From IMG/VR virus record IMGVR_UViG_3300025940_000020, positions 1 to 28,360 of that record: a DNA stretch of 28,360 nucleotides. The stretch is one strand, 5' to 3'. How positions within the stretch are numbered: the first letter of the stretch is position 1; each line of letters begins with the position of its first letter. Under the pieces are notes generated by a model. That model did not search any database. It was not told the DNA's origin and saw only the letters and a list, made by a program, of their open reading frames with translations. This DNA is from a virus. A program made the position numbers and the translations under genes. Below, piece after piece: positions 16,701-24,683 of the stretch.

Positions 16701-19700
16701 TTCCACCGCCGAGGAGATCACGGCGTACGGTACGCCCGCTGCGATCGCCAAGTCCGCCACTGATCTACAGAACTACGTGCAGTCCCGTGGGTCGAATCTC
16801 GTGACGAACGGGTCAGGTGCTCTCGGGACGAACCAGAACTTCTCACCGCTGGCGTTCACTGCCGCCGACACTCCGCCCGGCGCGTCCGGGTCGTTCGTGT
16901 TCCCGAGTGGAACGGGGCAAAGTGCTCGGTTCAACGACGAGTACATCCCGGTCGACCCCTCGAAGACCTACGAGTTTGCGTGCGATATGCGGCAGGTCAC
17001 CGGACAGGCGAACTTCTACATCGGGTACTATCCCTACGACGCCTACGGTCTGGCGATTAACCCGTATCAGTATGCCGCGCAGGCGAACACCCTGACGACG
17101 CTGGCGGCGGCGCTGAATCCAGGCGACACCAAGATCACGCTCACCTCTGCCGCGAACTGGTACAACAGTTCAGCGGCAGCGACGTGGTACAGGTCGATGA
17201 TTACGTGGGACTACGTTGATCAGGGTGGGAAGGTGTGGCCCGTCAACACCTACTCCCGGAACTGGTACGCCGACATCTACGCTTCGGGCGGGATCACCGG
17301 CAACGTGATTACGTTGAGAGTCCCGTGGGCCGGTCCGGCCATCCCGGCTGGCACTTCGGTGTCGAACGGATACAACGGCGGCACGTACATGTACCAGATC
17401 AACAATCAAGTCGGACAGCCGGTGTGGACGCACTACTCAAACCGAACAAAGAAGGGCGCGCACCCCTCAGGAACTCCAGCCGCGGCGACGCTTCAGTTCC
17501 CGATGTCGACCGCCAAAGTCCGGATCGCGATGCTGACGAACTATGCGCCGCTGACCCAACCGAGTCAGATGGCGATTGCGAATGTATCGGTAACGGAGGT
17601 GACTGCTGGCGACGACGCACTGATACTGGCGCAGTCCGCACAGACCTCGGCCAACGGTAAGAACCGGATCAACTACGGATCCGTCGCGCCGAACGCGACA
17701 TCTCCGGGCATCCCAGGCGATGTCTGGTGGGTGACCGGCCCCCTGAACACGATCGTCGGTCAGTACCTGAACACGACGGGCACCGGCACTACCTCGGGTA
17801 ACGTCTGGGTAGAGCAGCAACTCACCAACGCGACGATCGCCACCCTGGACGCGGCGAAGATCAACACCGGCTACCTGAACGCGCAGCGGATCGCGGCGAA
17901 CTCCCTGAGCGTCGGCCAGATCTCGGGACTGAACACTACGCTCGGCATCCTGTATGAGATGACGCCGGTCCCCATCTTGACCTCCGACTCCCCGATCGCA
18001 GGGTCGATCGCATGGCCCGCATTCACGCTCAAGCACCGCGAGGTCACCATCTCAGTGCCTACGGGGAGCACGCTGAATAGTTGGGTGATCTATCGCTGGA
18101 ACGCCGGTGTTCCTCTCATCGAGCAGTCCGACGTTCAGCCGGTACTGGCGAACGACGACTTCGTGCTGTTCGCGAACAACAACGGGGTCGGGATCAGGAT
18201 CTTCAGCACGGTGCTGGTCTCGGGCGACATGATCGTGGACGGCTCGATCAGCGCCACCGCGATCGGTGCTGGTCAGATCATCGCCGAACATCTCGACGCC
18301 AACGCGATCACCGCCGATATGGTCAAGAGCGGGACGCTGGACTCGACGGTGGTGATGGCTGGCCTGCTGACGGTGGGTACCGGGATCTCGATCAACCCTG
18401 ACGACGGGATCACGGTGGACGGGCCTTCGGGCAAGTCCCAGATCCCGGCTGACGGATCTGGTATGTCCCTGTCCGGTACTCTGTCTGCGAACTCCCTGAC
18501 CATCGAGGGCATCTCGAAGATGCAGGGGACCAGGAACGAGATCACCAACGGTGGCTCGCTGACTCTTCAGGCGGCGCAGACGCCGCCCGCCTCGCCGCCT
18601 ACGGTTGTGAGCGAGTGGCCGCTGCACGAGATCCCGAACCTCGGTGACCCGGATCTGGTCGGCCGGTTCCGTGGTCTGGTGCAGTTCCCGGCGGAGGACG
18701 CGTCGACGTGGCTGACCACGGCGAATGACTGGGGGAACGTCGCTTCTATCGTGAAGTTGACGAAACAGGCCAACGGCGACTTCCTCGAGCCGCCGATGCG
18801 ATTCGACATGAGGGTTCTCCGACCGGAGATCACCGCCTCGTATGGCGGGCTCGCGGTGATTGGGACCGATGTCTACACGCTGGGTCAGACCACAGAGAAG
18901 ATGACCGGAGCGTCTACCTATCGGTGGTACGTCTATCAGTGGCGCTACACCGGGGTCGCCTCTCCTGCGCAGTCGCGGTTCACCTACGTCCGGCGGTGGC
19001 TGCACGAGCCGAGCACGAAATACGGCGGGTACTCGCGTCAGCCCGGTATCGGCACTGACGGCACTGAGATTCTGATCTTCCAGTCGAACAGCGACGACCT
19101 CTGGGGAATGTCCCGATACACCGCTGCCACCGGAGCGTACATCGCCACGACCCCGCTGTATCAGGACGCCGCGCACACGAATCGGGTCACCGCAAGTCGG
19201 GTTGGGCAACAGGTCATCGCCACCGCAGCAGACCTCGGTGGGCCGGTCCTGTGGTGGGTTATCAATCAGGACCATACGAACGTCTACTGCTTCGACACGA
19301 CTGGAACTCGGCAGATTCAGAACGAGTTCTCCGCTCCCGGTCTGCCGGTGACAGGATTCTGGTGGGACGGCACCCGGTTCATGGGCCACGACGACGCGAA
19401 CCAGAAGGTGTACGACTACTCCCGGATCAAGGACACAGATCTGGTGACGAACCCGGTGAAGGCGGTCCAGACGTGGCGGCTGAACAACGACACAGACGCT
19501 GGTGGATTGTTCGTCGGTGACTATGCGACCTACGAGACGGCGGCATCCCCGGTCGCGTCGTACACGAACCTGAAGAAGCGGTCGTTCTTCCGGCTCAACT
19601 CCCCCGGCCCGATTCCGGACGATCCGGGGGATGCGAACGACCCCGACTCTCTGACGTTCTACATGGCACGTGGAGCGACCCCAGCGATCACGTCGTACTG

Positions 19701-20307
19701 CCGGATCACCCCGTTCACCGGCGTCAACAAGACACTGACCACGGTGCTTCTGGACACCCTGCCCACGGTCGTCGCTCCGCCACCGAACCCGATCGGGAAC
19801 TTCCCCACGGCTGGCGTGACGCCCGCTGTGATCAAGTCCTCCGCGGGCGGTGGTAACCCGAACTGGCAGTTCCAGGGTGACGGATCGTGGGATCTCGCTC
19901 CACTCGGCTCGCACAGCACGAAGTCCACTGCGACGTTGGCGCAGAAGTACGACACCGGCTGGCAGGAGTTGGCTGCCGTTACCGGGTTCACCAAGATTTA
20001 TGCGCGGTGGCGGCGGATCGGGGCGCTAGTCACCCTTGAGGTGAACGTCACGAACAACGTGGGAATCGCGGTCACGGCGCAGGGCTCGGTGACGAATCAG
20101 TACATGATCGCCGCGCTCCCGGTCGAGGTCTGGCCACGGCAGAACTGTAACGGGATGCTGGCGCTAGGGTCCGGCGGCGGGCTTGGGATGGGGTACGTGT
20201 CCTCGACCACGGGGCAGACCGGTATCGCCTCGGCTGACGCCACCGGCACGGCCCGGACGATCGCCGTAGGATCCCCGCTCGTCGGCACGTTCACATGGAT
20301 GATCTAA
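13762..20307 (+). CDS. Giant minor tail protein / tail fibre with collagen-like repeats
   Basis: 2181-residue probable receptor-binding fibre; ATG 13762 overlaps the previous stop (TAATG). Residues 1-150 attach to the tail tip (beta-rich). Collagen-like Gly-X-Y stretches (GPQGIPGPPG at about 158, and others near 332, 515, 595 and 664) separate four 'YTW-KYAD...YTDY-WS' modules at residues about 174, 462, 543 and 610. Ig-like sandwiches lie between the first and second modules. A fibronectin-III-like domain follows (about 680-775). Two jelly-roll, carbohydrate-binding-like domains come next (about 815-990 and 1013-1275), then a short-repeat shaft (INTGYLNAQRI, DGSISATAIGAGQIIAEHLDANAIT). A WY-rich, propeller-like region (about 1610-1960) and a C-terminal beta domain ending in VGTFTWMI complete the protein. 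It probably trimerises through the collagen segments. Confidence 0.85.
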   Translation: MGINGLLVDVRWEWTGTETTADLPAGTYVLPVLDPESITEEEVVWIADTGPYEIVDVDVDTSMFTITPGLAIDVDSGVEVTTDIGGQPGRAWVCEVILADAERPVEVPLTIHDLAVMPEGGYDPPVVIILSDDLDSVENLPGAMPVIDGVYIDPDTLPPGPQGIPGPPGVNGTPQYTWVKYADTPTTGMSDDPTDKVYMGLSYNHEDPTESNVYTDYQWSKVQGDPGPPAGVIDLSSTTQVLTQPATGGATTPATAVVTGVGTNTTIVAWEYSSDGAGFSTIPPAGASRAGNVVTITGGTMVAKTITVRMTNGAGGISDSLTVSRVVEGAGGAPGPQGPPGVDAYTLILSNEAHTFPGSTTAALAGSTTTVITALKGAVPVNASVSNAAITGKPTGMTTAVTGSPGTPTVTVTVTTALVAVNGVLTIPVVVDGFTFNKLFSWSVSRQGTTGTPGTPGTDGTPRYTWTKYADNATGAGFSDIPTATSKYLGISYNQTSNIESNLYTDYEWSLIQGPQGPTGPTGPAGPQGGQGIPGPAGTNGESLYTWLKYADSPTTGMSDSPVNKTYMGVSYNRTSPAESNVYTDYSWSLIVGPQGNQGIQGPAGPNGQPTYTWIKYAPNGNPTSLQISDTPGTLPYIGIAYNKTTAAESIIPTDYEWSLIQGPQGPQGPPGMPGAVAAPPASPALTITPQDNGFVIQAGPIDIYSTLAYHVSTASNFTPGPTTVVLSGTRNQNVLITAQNGGAAFVRGTTYYFRAVESNNIGSAPPSAQVSGQLRVWTQTDIPDLAKAVTDSTKALTDSAAAQSTANSALVQDSLSSNPIFAAWSGPRPDGWNVTTAAPCTKETTLVRTPPNAVRFNVAPVTQTYIASSTGVSPLPNLEYVTVTVDFMLVSGDLNNAGVMLRWYHDATYKSAYMPLTASFTLAPPTLGQWYRVTRVVPRPAGVGAFLRIDPYLCGGYSLMEAGNVTAKDIIFDQFAMRASTAEEITAYGTPAAIAKSATDLQNYVQSRGSNLVTNGSGALGTNQNFSPLAFTAADTPPGASGSFVFPSGTGQSARFNDEYIPVDPSKTYEFACDMRQVTGQANFYIGYYPYDAYGLAINPYQYAAQANTLTTLAAALNPGDTKITLTSAANWYNSSAAATWYRSMITWDYVDQGGKVWPVNTYSRNWYADIYASGGITGNVITLRVPWAGPAIPAGTSVSNGYNGGTYMYQINNQVGQPVWTHYSNRTKKGAHPSGTPAAATLQFPMSTAKVRIAMLTNYAPLTQPSQMAIANVSVTEVTAGDDALILAQSAQTSANGKNRINYGSVAPNATSPGIPGDVWWVTGPLNTIVGQYLNTTGTGTTSGNVWVEQQLTNATIATLDAAKINTGYLNAQRIAANSLSVGQISGLNTTLGILYEMTPVPILTSDSPIAGSIAWPAFTLKHREVTISVPTGSTLNSWVIYRWNAGVPLIEQSDVQPVLANDDFVLFANNNGVGIRIFSTVLVSGDMIVDGSISATAIGAGQIIAEHLDANAITADMVKSGTLDSTVVMAGLLTVGTGISINPDDGITVDGPSGKSQIPADGSGMSLSGTLSANSLTIEGISKMQGTRNEITNGGSLTLQAAQTPPASPPTVVSEWPLHEIPNLGDPDLVGRFRGLVQFPAEDASTWLTTANDWGNVASIVKLTKQANGDFLEPPMRFDMRVLRPEITASYGGLAVIGTDVYTLGQTTEKMTGASTYRWYVYQWRYTGVASPAQSRFTYVRRWLHEPSTKYGGYSRQPGIGTDGTEILIFQSNSDDLWGMSRYTAATGAYIATTPLYQDAAHTNRVTASRVGQQVIATAADLGGPVLWWVINQDHTNVYCFDTTGTRQIQNEFSAPGLPVTGFWWDGTRFMGHDDANQKVYDYSRIKDTDLVTNPVKAVQTWRLNNDTDAGGLFVGDYATYETAASPVASYTNLKKRSFFRLNSPGPIPDDPGDANDPDSLTFYMARGATPAITSYCRITPFTGVNKTLTTVLLDTLPTVVAPPPNPIGNFPTAGVTPAVIKSSAGGGNPNWQFQGDGSWDLAPLGSHSTKSTATLAQKYDTGWQELAAVTGFTKIYARWRRIGALVTLEVNVTNNVGIAVTAQGSVTNQYMIAALPVEVWPRQNCNGMLALGSGGGLGMGYVSSTTGQTGIASADATGTARTIAVGSPLVGTFTWMI
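14281..15750 (+). repeat. Four 'YTW-KYAD' repeats in tail fibre gene
   Basis: Modules of about 51-54 residues start at 14281, 15145, 15388 and 15589. They share YTWxKYA, SDxP, Y[ML]G[LIV]SYN or IAYN, ES and [YP]TDYxWS. Copies 2 and 4 end in an identical 29-base stretch (15274-15302 and 15721-15749), and copies 1 and 3 are also close at the base level. Collagen-like linkers flank most copies. Confidence 0.85.
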
Positions 20308-20317
20308 GGAGCAAGAG

Positions 20318-20566
20318 ATGCCGCAACTGCCTACACTGACCGTCCCACAGGCGATGGCTGACCGGATCCTAGCAGCGTTCGGTCCTGGCATGACTCCGCA
20401 GGAGGCGGGTGTCCGATACAAGGAGTGGCTGCGGACCGAGGTGACTCGGTACGTGCATGATGCTGAGATGAGCACCCTGGAGAGGGACCACCAGATCGAG
20501 AAGGCCGAGAGGCAGCGGGAGATCCTGGCGTCGATGCCTCAGCCCGAGGATCCGACAGCACCGTAA
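20318..20566 (+). CDS. Small protein of unknown function after tail fibre
   Basis: 82-residue soluble protein. AAGGAG stands just before ATG 20318, 10 bases after the fibre stop. It has a Pro-rich start, then two predicted helices: 'VPQAMADRILAAFGPGMTPQEAGVRYKEWLRTEVTRYVHD' and a charged coiled-coil-like 'EMSTLERDHQIEKAERQREILASM'. No catalytic motif or membrane segment is seen. Small coiled-coil proteins at this position could be fibre chaperones or attach to the tail tip, but this is inference from place only. Confidence 0.6.
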   Translation: MPQLPTLTVPQAMADRILAAFGPGMTPQEAGVRYKEWLRTEVTRYVHDAEMSTLERDHQIEKAERQREILASMPQPEDPTAP

Positions 20567-20576
20567 GGAGGACCCC

Positions 20577-20831
20577 GTGCAAAGACTTCGGGATCGCAGC
20601 ACGGGAGACCTGCTGGTACTGATGGTGACGGCTACCGTCTGCATCTCCATCATGGCGAGTGGAGTGACAATCGTGATCGTAGAAATCGTCAAACCACAGA
20701 GCGACACCACCGATGGTCTACAGAGCATCACGGGGATCATCAACACCCTGATCGGTCTGATCGCCGGCTTCCTGGCGGGCAAGACCGGAAGTACGCTGGC
20801 GGACAAGAAAGAAGATGACCCGCCTCTATGA
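20577..20831 (+). CDS. Small membrane protein, candidate holin
   Basis: 84-residue protein with a GTG start at 20577 and a strong AAGGAGG site at 20565-20571. It has two predicted transmembrane segments: '[19 protein letters not shown]' extending to about residue 40, and '[18 protein letters not shown]'. The start ([11 protein letters not shown]) and the end (LADKKEDD) are charged. The size, two-segment layout and location two genes before the endolysin fit a holin or a holin partner. The stop overlaps the next start (ATGA). A second holin-like gene lies at 21413, so which one forms the pore is unclear. Confidence 0.6.
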   Translation: MQRLRDRSTGDLLVLMVTATVCISIMASGVTIVIVEIVKPQSDTTDGLQSITGIINTLIGLIAGFLAGKTGSTLADKKEDDPPL

Positions 20832-21358
20832 TGCGACGCGTCTACGGCAACCCGATCATCGGCTATGGCCTCGCTGGCATCCTGATGATAGTGGCCTTCG
20901 TCGGGACAATCGCAGCAGCCCGAGCCGACACACAGCCTGTATCGTTGGACCGTCCGGCACCGTCCTCCACCCCGACGCCGGTGCCGGGTCCGCAGGGTCC
21001 GCAGGGTGAGGCTGGCCCTCCAGGTCCTCAAGGGCCTCCTGGTGTTCCTGGCAACGACGGCGCTGATGGTAGTTCTGGTGACACTGGCGCTTCTGGTCGC
21101 AGCGGTGCTGATGGGAGCGCTGGCCCTCGCGGTGCTCGCGGCAGCAGCGTGACGGGACCGCAGGGCAAGACCGGACCGGAGGGGCCTCGAGGACGACGAG
21201 GGCCACGGGGCTTCCCTGGACGGCAGGGACCACCCGGCCCCGCGCAGCCTCCGGGGGCCTGCCCTCCAGGCTTCACCTTCCGGGTGGTGGCCGTTCACCA
21301 GCGAGCGCCGGTTGACAGAGACTTGGTCATCCAGGTGTGTGTCCAAGACGGACAATGA
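20828..21358 (+). CDS. Membrane-anchored collagen-like protein in lysis region
   Basis: 176-residue protein. Start ATG 20828 overlaps the stop of the previous gene; ATG 20831 is one codon later. Residues about 8-33 form one hydrophobic segment ([22 protein letters not shown]) that serves as signal anchor. A Pro/Thr/Ser spacer leads into about 30 Gly-X-Y triplets (from GPQGPQ near residue 54 to about 140), with one interruption at GSSVTG. The C-terminal 35 residues contain two cysteines (GACPPGF and VCVQ) and may form a small folded head. It would sit in the membrane with a collagen-like stalk in the wall. The function is unknown: it might link membrane and wall during lysis, act as a surface protein of infected cells, or be a virion fibre. 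Confidence 0.7.
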   Translation: MMRRVYGNPIIGYGLAGILMIVAFVGTIAAARADTQPVSLDRPAPSSTPTPVPGPQGPQGEAGPPGPQGPPGVPGNDGADGSSGDTGASGRSGADGSAGPRGARGSSVTGPQGKTGPEGPRGRRGPRGFPGRQGPPGPAQPPGACPPGFTFRVVAVHQRAPVDRDLVIQVCVQDGQ

Positions 21359-21412
21359 CTAGCCCGCCTGCTAAGGTAATCACCACAGGCCCATCTCCGA
21401 CAGGGAGCGATC

Positions 21413-21631
21413 ATGGCAAATCCATTTCAAGGCAACGTGCTGCGACACGAGCCGGTCCTGATCCAAGGTCTGGTGCAAGCCATTCTCGGGGTGATTCTCG
21501 CGTTCGGAGTGGACCTGACCAACGAGCAGGTCGGCTCCATCATGGCGGTCACCGCCGTCGTCCTGGCGATCCTGGTCCGGATGTTCGTCACCCCGGTTGT
21601 TCCGGTCCCACCGGCAGGAGAGACATTGTGA
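21413..21631 (+). CDS. Holin-like small membrane protein
   Basis: 72-residue protein with AGGGAG before ATG 21413. Two predicted transmembrane helices are 'LIQGLVQAILGVILAFGV' and 'IMAVTAVVLAILVRMFV', split by the turn 'DLTNEQVGS'. The tail is Pro-rich (VTPVVPVPPAGETL). This pattern (HEPVLIQGLVQA...GVDLT-EQ-GSIMAVTA-VLA...VTP) is frequent next to endolysins in actinophages and is commonly annotated as holin. The stop overlaps the GTG start of the endolysin (GTGA), so the two are translationally coupled, which supports a lysis role. Confidence 0.7.
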   Translation: MANPFQGNVLRHEPVLIQGLVQAILGVILAFGVDLTNEQVGSIMAVTAVVLAILVRMFVTPVVPVPPAGETL

Positions 21632-22941
21632 CGTACCGCAGGCTGCCCGCGGATCTGCCCGATCGGCTGAGGAAGGCGGGCCTCAAGGTCGTAGTGATCG
21701 ACGGCTGGCGCACTCGCGGGCGACCGGCCAGCACGGGCGCGTTCAAGCCGGTGGGTTCTCTCAATCACCACACCGGGTCTTACGACAAGATCGGCGACAC
21801 ATCTGACGATCTCTCCTACGCGAAGTGGATGTTCCTCACGGGTCGCGGCAAGGCGCTTCCCCCGCCGCTCTGTCAACTGGCCCTGTCCCTGGAGGGCGTT
21901 GTCTACGTGGGCGCGTCCGGTCGGGCCAATCACGCGGGGAAGGCGAAGGCGTCCGGCTCCGTGGCCGCAGGCGACGGCAACGCCCTCTACGTCGGCACCG
22001 AGTGGATGCTCTCTGGGACGCAGCCGATCCCGAAGGGCATGTACGACGCGGGCGTCAAGTTGAACGGCGTCTTGATGGACGTGCTGGGCAACAGCGTGGA
22101 GACCATCTCCTGTCACTACCAGACCTCCGTCACCGGCAAGTGGGACATCGGCGACCCGAACGGTGTGCCCTTCAAGGGGCAGAAGGTCCTCGACGTACCG
22201 AAGTTCCGGAGGGCCGTGAAGGACTGGCGGGCCTCGCGCAACGCACCGGCCAAGAAGACGTCACCTCCGCCGCCGCCCAAGACGGCACCGGGTCACAACC
22301 CGTATCCGCCAGCGATCATCGGCGGAGCGGTGTATCACAAGTCTCGCGAGATGTCGTACGCCGCGGGCTGCAACTTCGAGACGATCCGGGTGGCAAGTGC
22401 CTCCTCCTCGGACTACGAGGGCATCGACCTGGACCTGAACGTGGGGCTGGAGAAGACCGCGTGGGGGACGCACAACACGCACCCGACACGAGGCGATGCG
22501 TGGTACGACCCGGAGGGCAAAATCAACGACAGCCACTCCATCGTCAAACTCAAGAACTCCGAGATCAACCGGCTGGTGGTGGACTACCGGGGCGATCAGC
22601 GGCCGATCCGCACCGCGCAGGAACTCGCGAAGTTCTGCCGCGACATCAAGCCTCGGAAGTTGATCCCCTGCTTCGAGGCGAAGCACTCCGCCTACTTCCT
22701 CAAGGAGGACTGGTGGGAGGCGTTCAAGAAGTCGATGCCCGCTGGCAGCACGCCGATCATCATGAGCCTGCCGGTGGGCGCGAACAACTTCGGCATCCGC
22801 AAACTCGCCGCCGCCCACGCCGTCGGCCTTCCGACGATGCTCCTGTGGCGCGAGGACGCTCGTCCGTACATGCCGGGCTGGGAGAAGCACGTCGATCTGG
22901 TCAAGTCGCGACCCGGTCGAGGCATCTACGCGGTCACCTGA
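21628..22941 (+). CDS. Endolysin: N-acetylmuramoyl-L-alanine amidase with GDPD-like C-terminal domain
   Basis: 437-residue endolysin. GTG 21628 is chosen because it overlaps the holin stop and has AGGAGA upstream; the frame is open further upstream but that part is a shadow. Residues about 1-190 form an Amidase_2/PGRP-type domain: first zinc His pair in LNHHTG, second His in RANHAGK, and a CHYQTSVTGKWDIGDP segment corresponding to the family's 'HKEW-PGRK-DP'. This domain would cut the bond between muramic acid and the peptide stem. A Pro/Lys linker (about 206-230) leads to a domain resembling glycerophosphodiester phosphodiesterases (YEGIDLDLNVGLEKTAWGTHNTH, then KPRKLIPCFEAKH). This could cleave wall teichoic acid or only bind the wall. 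Confidence 0.85.
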   Translation: MTYRRLPADLPDRLRKAGLKVVVIDGWRTRGRPASTGAFKPVGSLNHHTGSYDKIGDTSDDLSYAKWMFLTGRGKALPPPLCQLALSLEGVVYVGASGRANHAGKAKASGSVAAGDGNALYVGTEWMLSGTQPIPKGMYDAGVKLNGVLMDVLGNSVETISCHYQTSVTGKWDIGDPNGVPFKGQKVLDVPKFRRAVKDWRASRNAPAKKTSPPPPPKTAPGHNPYPPAIIGGAVYHKSREMSYAAGCNFETIRVASASSSDYEGIDLDLNVGLEKTAWGTHNTHPTRGDAWYDPEGKINDSHSIVKLKNSEINRLVVDYRGDQRPIRTAQELAKFCRDIKPRKLIPCFEAKHSAYFLKEDWWEAFKKSMPAGSTPIIMSLPVGANNFGIRKLAAAHAVGLPTMLLWREDARPYMPGWEKHVDLVKSRPGRGIYAVT

Positions 22942-22946
22942 TTGCC

Positions 22947-23030
22947 TCAGAGGCCCTCAGAACCTCGCAGGGCTGGTGGCGGGTACCTGCACCCCACCGC
23001 ACCCCCCGCGAGCGTTCTGAGGGCCTCTGA
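22947..23030. terminator. Bidirectional terminator candidate (17-bp inverted repeat)
   Basis: TCAGAGGCCCTCAGAAC at 22947-22963 and its exact reverse complement at 23014-23030 enclose a 50-base loop, placed between the convergent endolysin (ends 22941) and GT4 glycosyltransferase (ends 23038). Each arm also contains a smaller palindrome (GAGGCCCTC). No long T-run follows on either side, as is common in GC-rich genomes. It is the only gap between the two transcription units, so it probably stops both. Confidence 0.75.
22992..23030. repeat. Dispersed repeat, copy 1 (intergenic)
   Basis: CCCCACCGCACC, then 17 bases, then GGGCCTCTGA. The same two blocks with the same 17-base spacing and orientation recur at 26825-26863 inside the thymidylate-synthase-like gene. 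This copy covers the right arm and part of the loop of the terminator. Confidence 0.5.
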
Positions 23031-23037
23031 CAGCGTT

Positions 23038-24009
23038 CTACGGCGTCGTTAGGGCGGCTACGCCCCCCGCAAACCGTTCCAACTCCTCGACTTCCCGCCA
23101 TGCGAGCATTCCCACGCGGGAGTAGGCCCGTTCCGACCAGATGTCGTACTCCAGTTCTACCTGTGTGAGCGAGTGGTCCAGTTCGTCGATCTTGGTCGTC
23201 TTGAGGAGCAGCGCCGCCGTGCCGATTCCTTCGCGGACGTGCGGGGTGTCCACGTGGACCGAGGGGATCCCGTACCATGCCGCCTCCACTGCGGCCATCC
23301 CGTAGGTCTCATATCGTGACGGGACCAGCAGGACGCGAGTCTCAGCCCAGAGCCGGTTCATCTCGTCGGGGTGCAGGCGCGGCCAGATCTCTACGTTGCC
23401 CAACTTCTCCGCCTGCTCCCAGAACGCGGGGTCGCCGTGGGTCGGGTGCGCGGGGGACTCGACAATGATGAACCGCTGGTCCCAGCGCCGAGCCGCGAGT
23501 TTGAGCACGCGAGCCGCCCCCTTGTTCACGAGAGACGAGGTCAGCGTCAGCGCGTTGCGCGGCCCCTCCAGCATCTTGAGCGGCTCGCCGATCGGTGGGT
23601 GCAGCAGCCACCCCTCTGGGTCATGCCATTCCTTGCGAGCGACCTCCGTGTTGTAGAGGCGAACCGTGGCTGACGCCCGCGCCCGCCGCAGGTCCTTCCC
23701 GAACTGAGGCGGTGCGTGGACGGTGAGGATGGATGGAAGGTCCAGGTGCCGCGCAGCCCGGATGGTCTCATCGGACAGTCTCGAGTGCCCGAACAGAACG
23801 CTGGCCCCAACGGACCTAGCGTCGTCCTTGATGCACTGGACGGACACACCCGTCGCCGGCATCACCGAGACCCCGTCGAGTTGATACTCCTCGAGCGCCG
23901 TCGTGAACACAACCGATCCAGGCACGGCCCTGAGGGCGCGGTGGGTAGCCATCTCTCCGCCCATGGACCAGAGCGGCGGGTAGCCGTGGAGGAACGCGGT
24001 GAGCGTCAT
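23038..24009 (-). CDS. GT4-type glycosyltransferase (GT-B fold)
   Basis: 323-residue probable retaining glycosyltransferase. The C-terminal half has the GT4 signature 'VPSRYETYGMAAVEAAWYGIPSV' with an exact E-x7-E motif (ETYGMAAVE), which normally binds the sugar nucleotide. The N-terminal half has 'HGYPPLWSMGGEMATHRALRA', a GT-B acceptor-side opening with a GGE loop. The central 'LTSSLVNKGAARVLKLAARRWDQRFIIVE' is the usual strand-helix after the domain joint. It is somewhat shorter than typical GT4 enzymes. ATG 24009 overlaps the stop of the upstream glycosyltransferase gene (ATGA). It is the last gene of the leftward operon. Donor and acceptor are unknown: DNA base, virion protein or host polymer. 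Confidence 0.85.
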   Translation of the reverse strand: MTLTAFLHGYPPLWSMGGEMATHRALRAVPGSVVFTTALEEYQLDGVSVMPATGVSVQCIKDDARSVGASVLFGHSRLSDETIRAARHLDLPSILTVHAPPQFGKDLRRARASATVRLYNTEVARKEWHDPEGWLLHPPIGEPLKMLEGPRNALTLTSSLVNKGAARVLKLAARRWDQRFIIVESPAHPTHGDPAFWEQAEKLGNVEIWPRLHPDEMNRLWAETRVLLVPSRYETYGMAAVEAAWYGIPSVHVDTPHVREGIGTAALLLKTTKIDELDHSLTQVELEYDIWSERAYSRVGMLAWREVEELERFAGGVAALTTP

Positions 24010-24683
24010 CGCAGGCGGCGCTTCCAGTCACTGTCCTGTGTCCAGCGGAGGTACGCCTTCCGATCGGCGCGGCGGATGTTCGGGTTGCGCCCGCCCTCGT
24101 GGTAGGTCTGGTCGTGTATCTCCTCGCCCTCGGCCCACGGGTGGAGATGTCTGATCTTGACCGGCACGAACACGAAGTTCTTGAGGTACCGGCCCACGTC
24201 TCTCGCCACGTTGTCCAGGTACAGATGGCGGATGTCGGGCGGCGACAGGTAGCCGAGACGACGATAGACCTCGGTGTGGGTGATGTAGTGCGTCGGCAGG
24301 TCGGGGTCATGCCTGCTCCGTAGGCCGTCGTCACCATAGGCGACACCGAGGTCGTCGCCCAGCGCCTCGACCAGCCGAGTGTCCCAATGCGGCGTCTCTG
24401 TCACCACGTCGTCGCCGAACATGCCCAGATGCGACACCCCGTCCCGCTCAGCATCACGGGCCAGTTCGTTCAAGGAAGGGCCGAAGCCGACCCGGAGACC
24501 GTGGCGGACGGAGATGTTCTTGTGCTTCCCCCCGATAACCGTGTCGTACGCGGGTGCCAGTAGGTCGTCGTAGTCGAGCCGGAGGTACAGGTGCCAGTCG
24601 TCAGTGGTTTCCTCAACCGCCATGAGGAAACGGGCGAGGGTGTGAGGTCTCCCTCGCGAAGGGAGCAGGATCCCGAGAGTCAC
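24006..24683 (-). CDS. Phage-type GT-A glycosyltransferase
   Basis: 225-residue predicted glycosyltransferase. The GTG start at 24683 overlaps the stop of the upstream gene (GTGA) and puts the first beta strand 'LGILLPSRGRP' at the N-terminus, as expected for a GT-A fold; a start at 24779 would overlap the Stealth-like gene by about 100 bases. Acidic metal-binding candidates are 'LRLDYDD' and 'GMFGDDVV'. The segments 'HWDTRLVEAL', 'GVAYGDDGLRSRHDPDLPTHYITHTEVYRRLGY' and 'IRHLYLDNVARDVGRYL' followed by 'VPVKIRHLHPWAEG' match a family widespread in actinophages and usually annotated as glycosyltransferase. It is coupled to the GT4 gene by a 4-base overlap. Substrate unknown. Confidence 0.8.
   Translation of the reverse strand: MTLGILLPSRGRPHTLARFLMAVEETTDDWHLYLRLDYDDLLAPAYDTVIGGKHKNISVRHGLRVGFGPSLNELARDAERDGVSHLGMFGDDVVTETPHWDTRLVEALGDDLGVAYGDDGLRSRHDPDLPTHYITHTEVYRRLGYLSPPDIRHLYLDNVARDVGRYLKNFVFVPVKIRHLHPWAEGEEIHDQTYHEGGRNPNIRRADRKAYLRWTQDSDWKRRLR

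Noticed and set aside
18052-19914. 620-residue minus-strand open frame opposite the fibre C-terminal half
   Set aside because: Same shadow effect; no start site signal and the plus strand frame is continuous through it.
21312-21317. TTGACA resembling a -35 promoter box near the end of the collagen-like gene
   Set aside because: No fitting -10 box at 16-18 bases; it lies in coding sequence and the frequency of such hexamers makes it unconvincing.
21825-23030. 401-residue plus-strand frame overlapping the endolysin
   Set aside because: Frame-shifted reading of the endolysin, Arg-rich, with no family resemblance.
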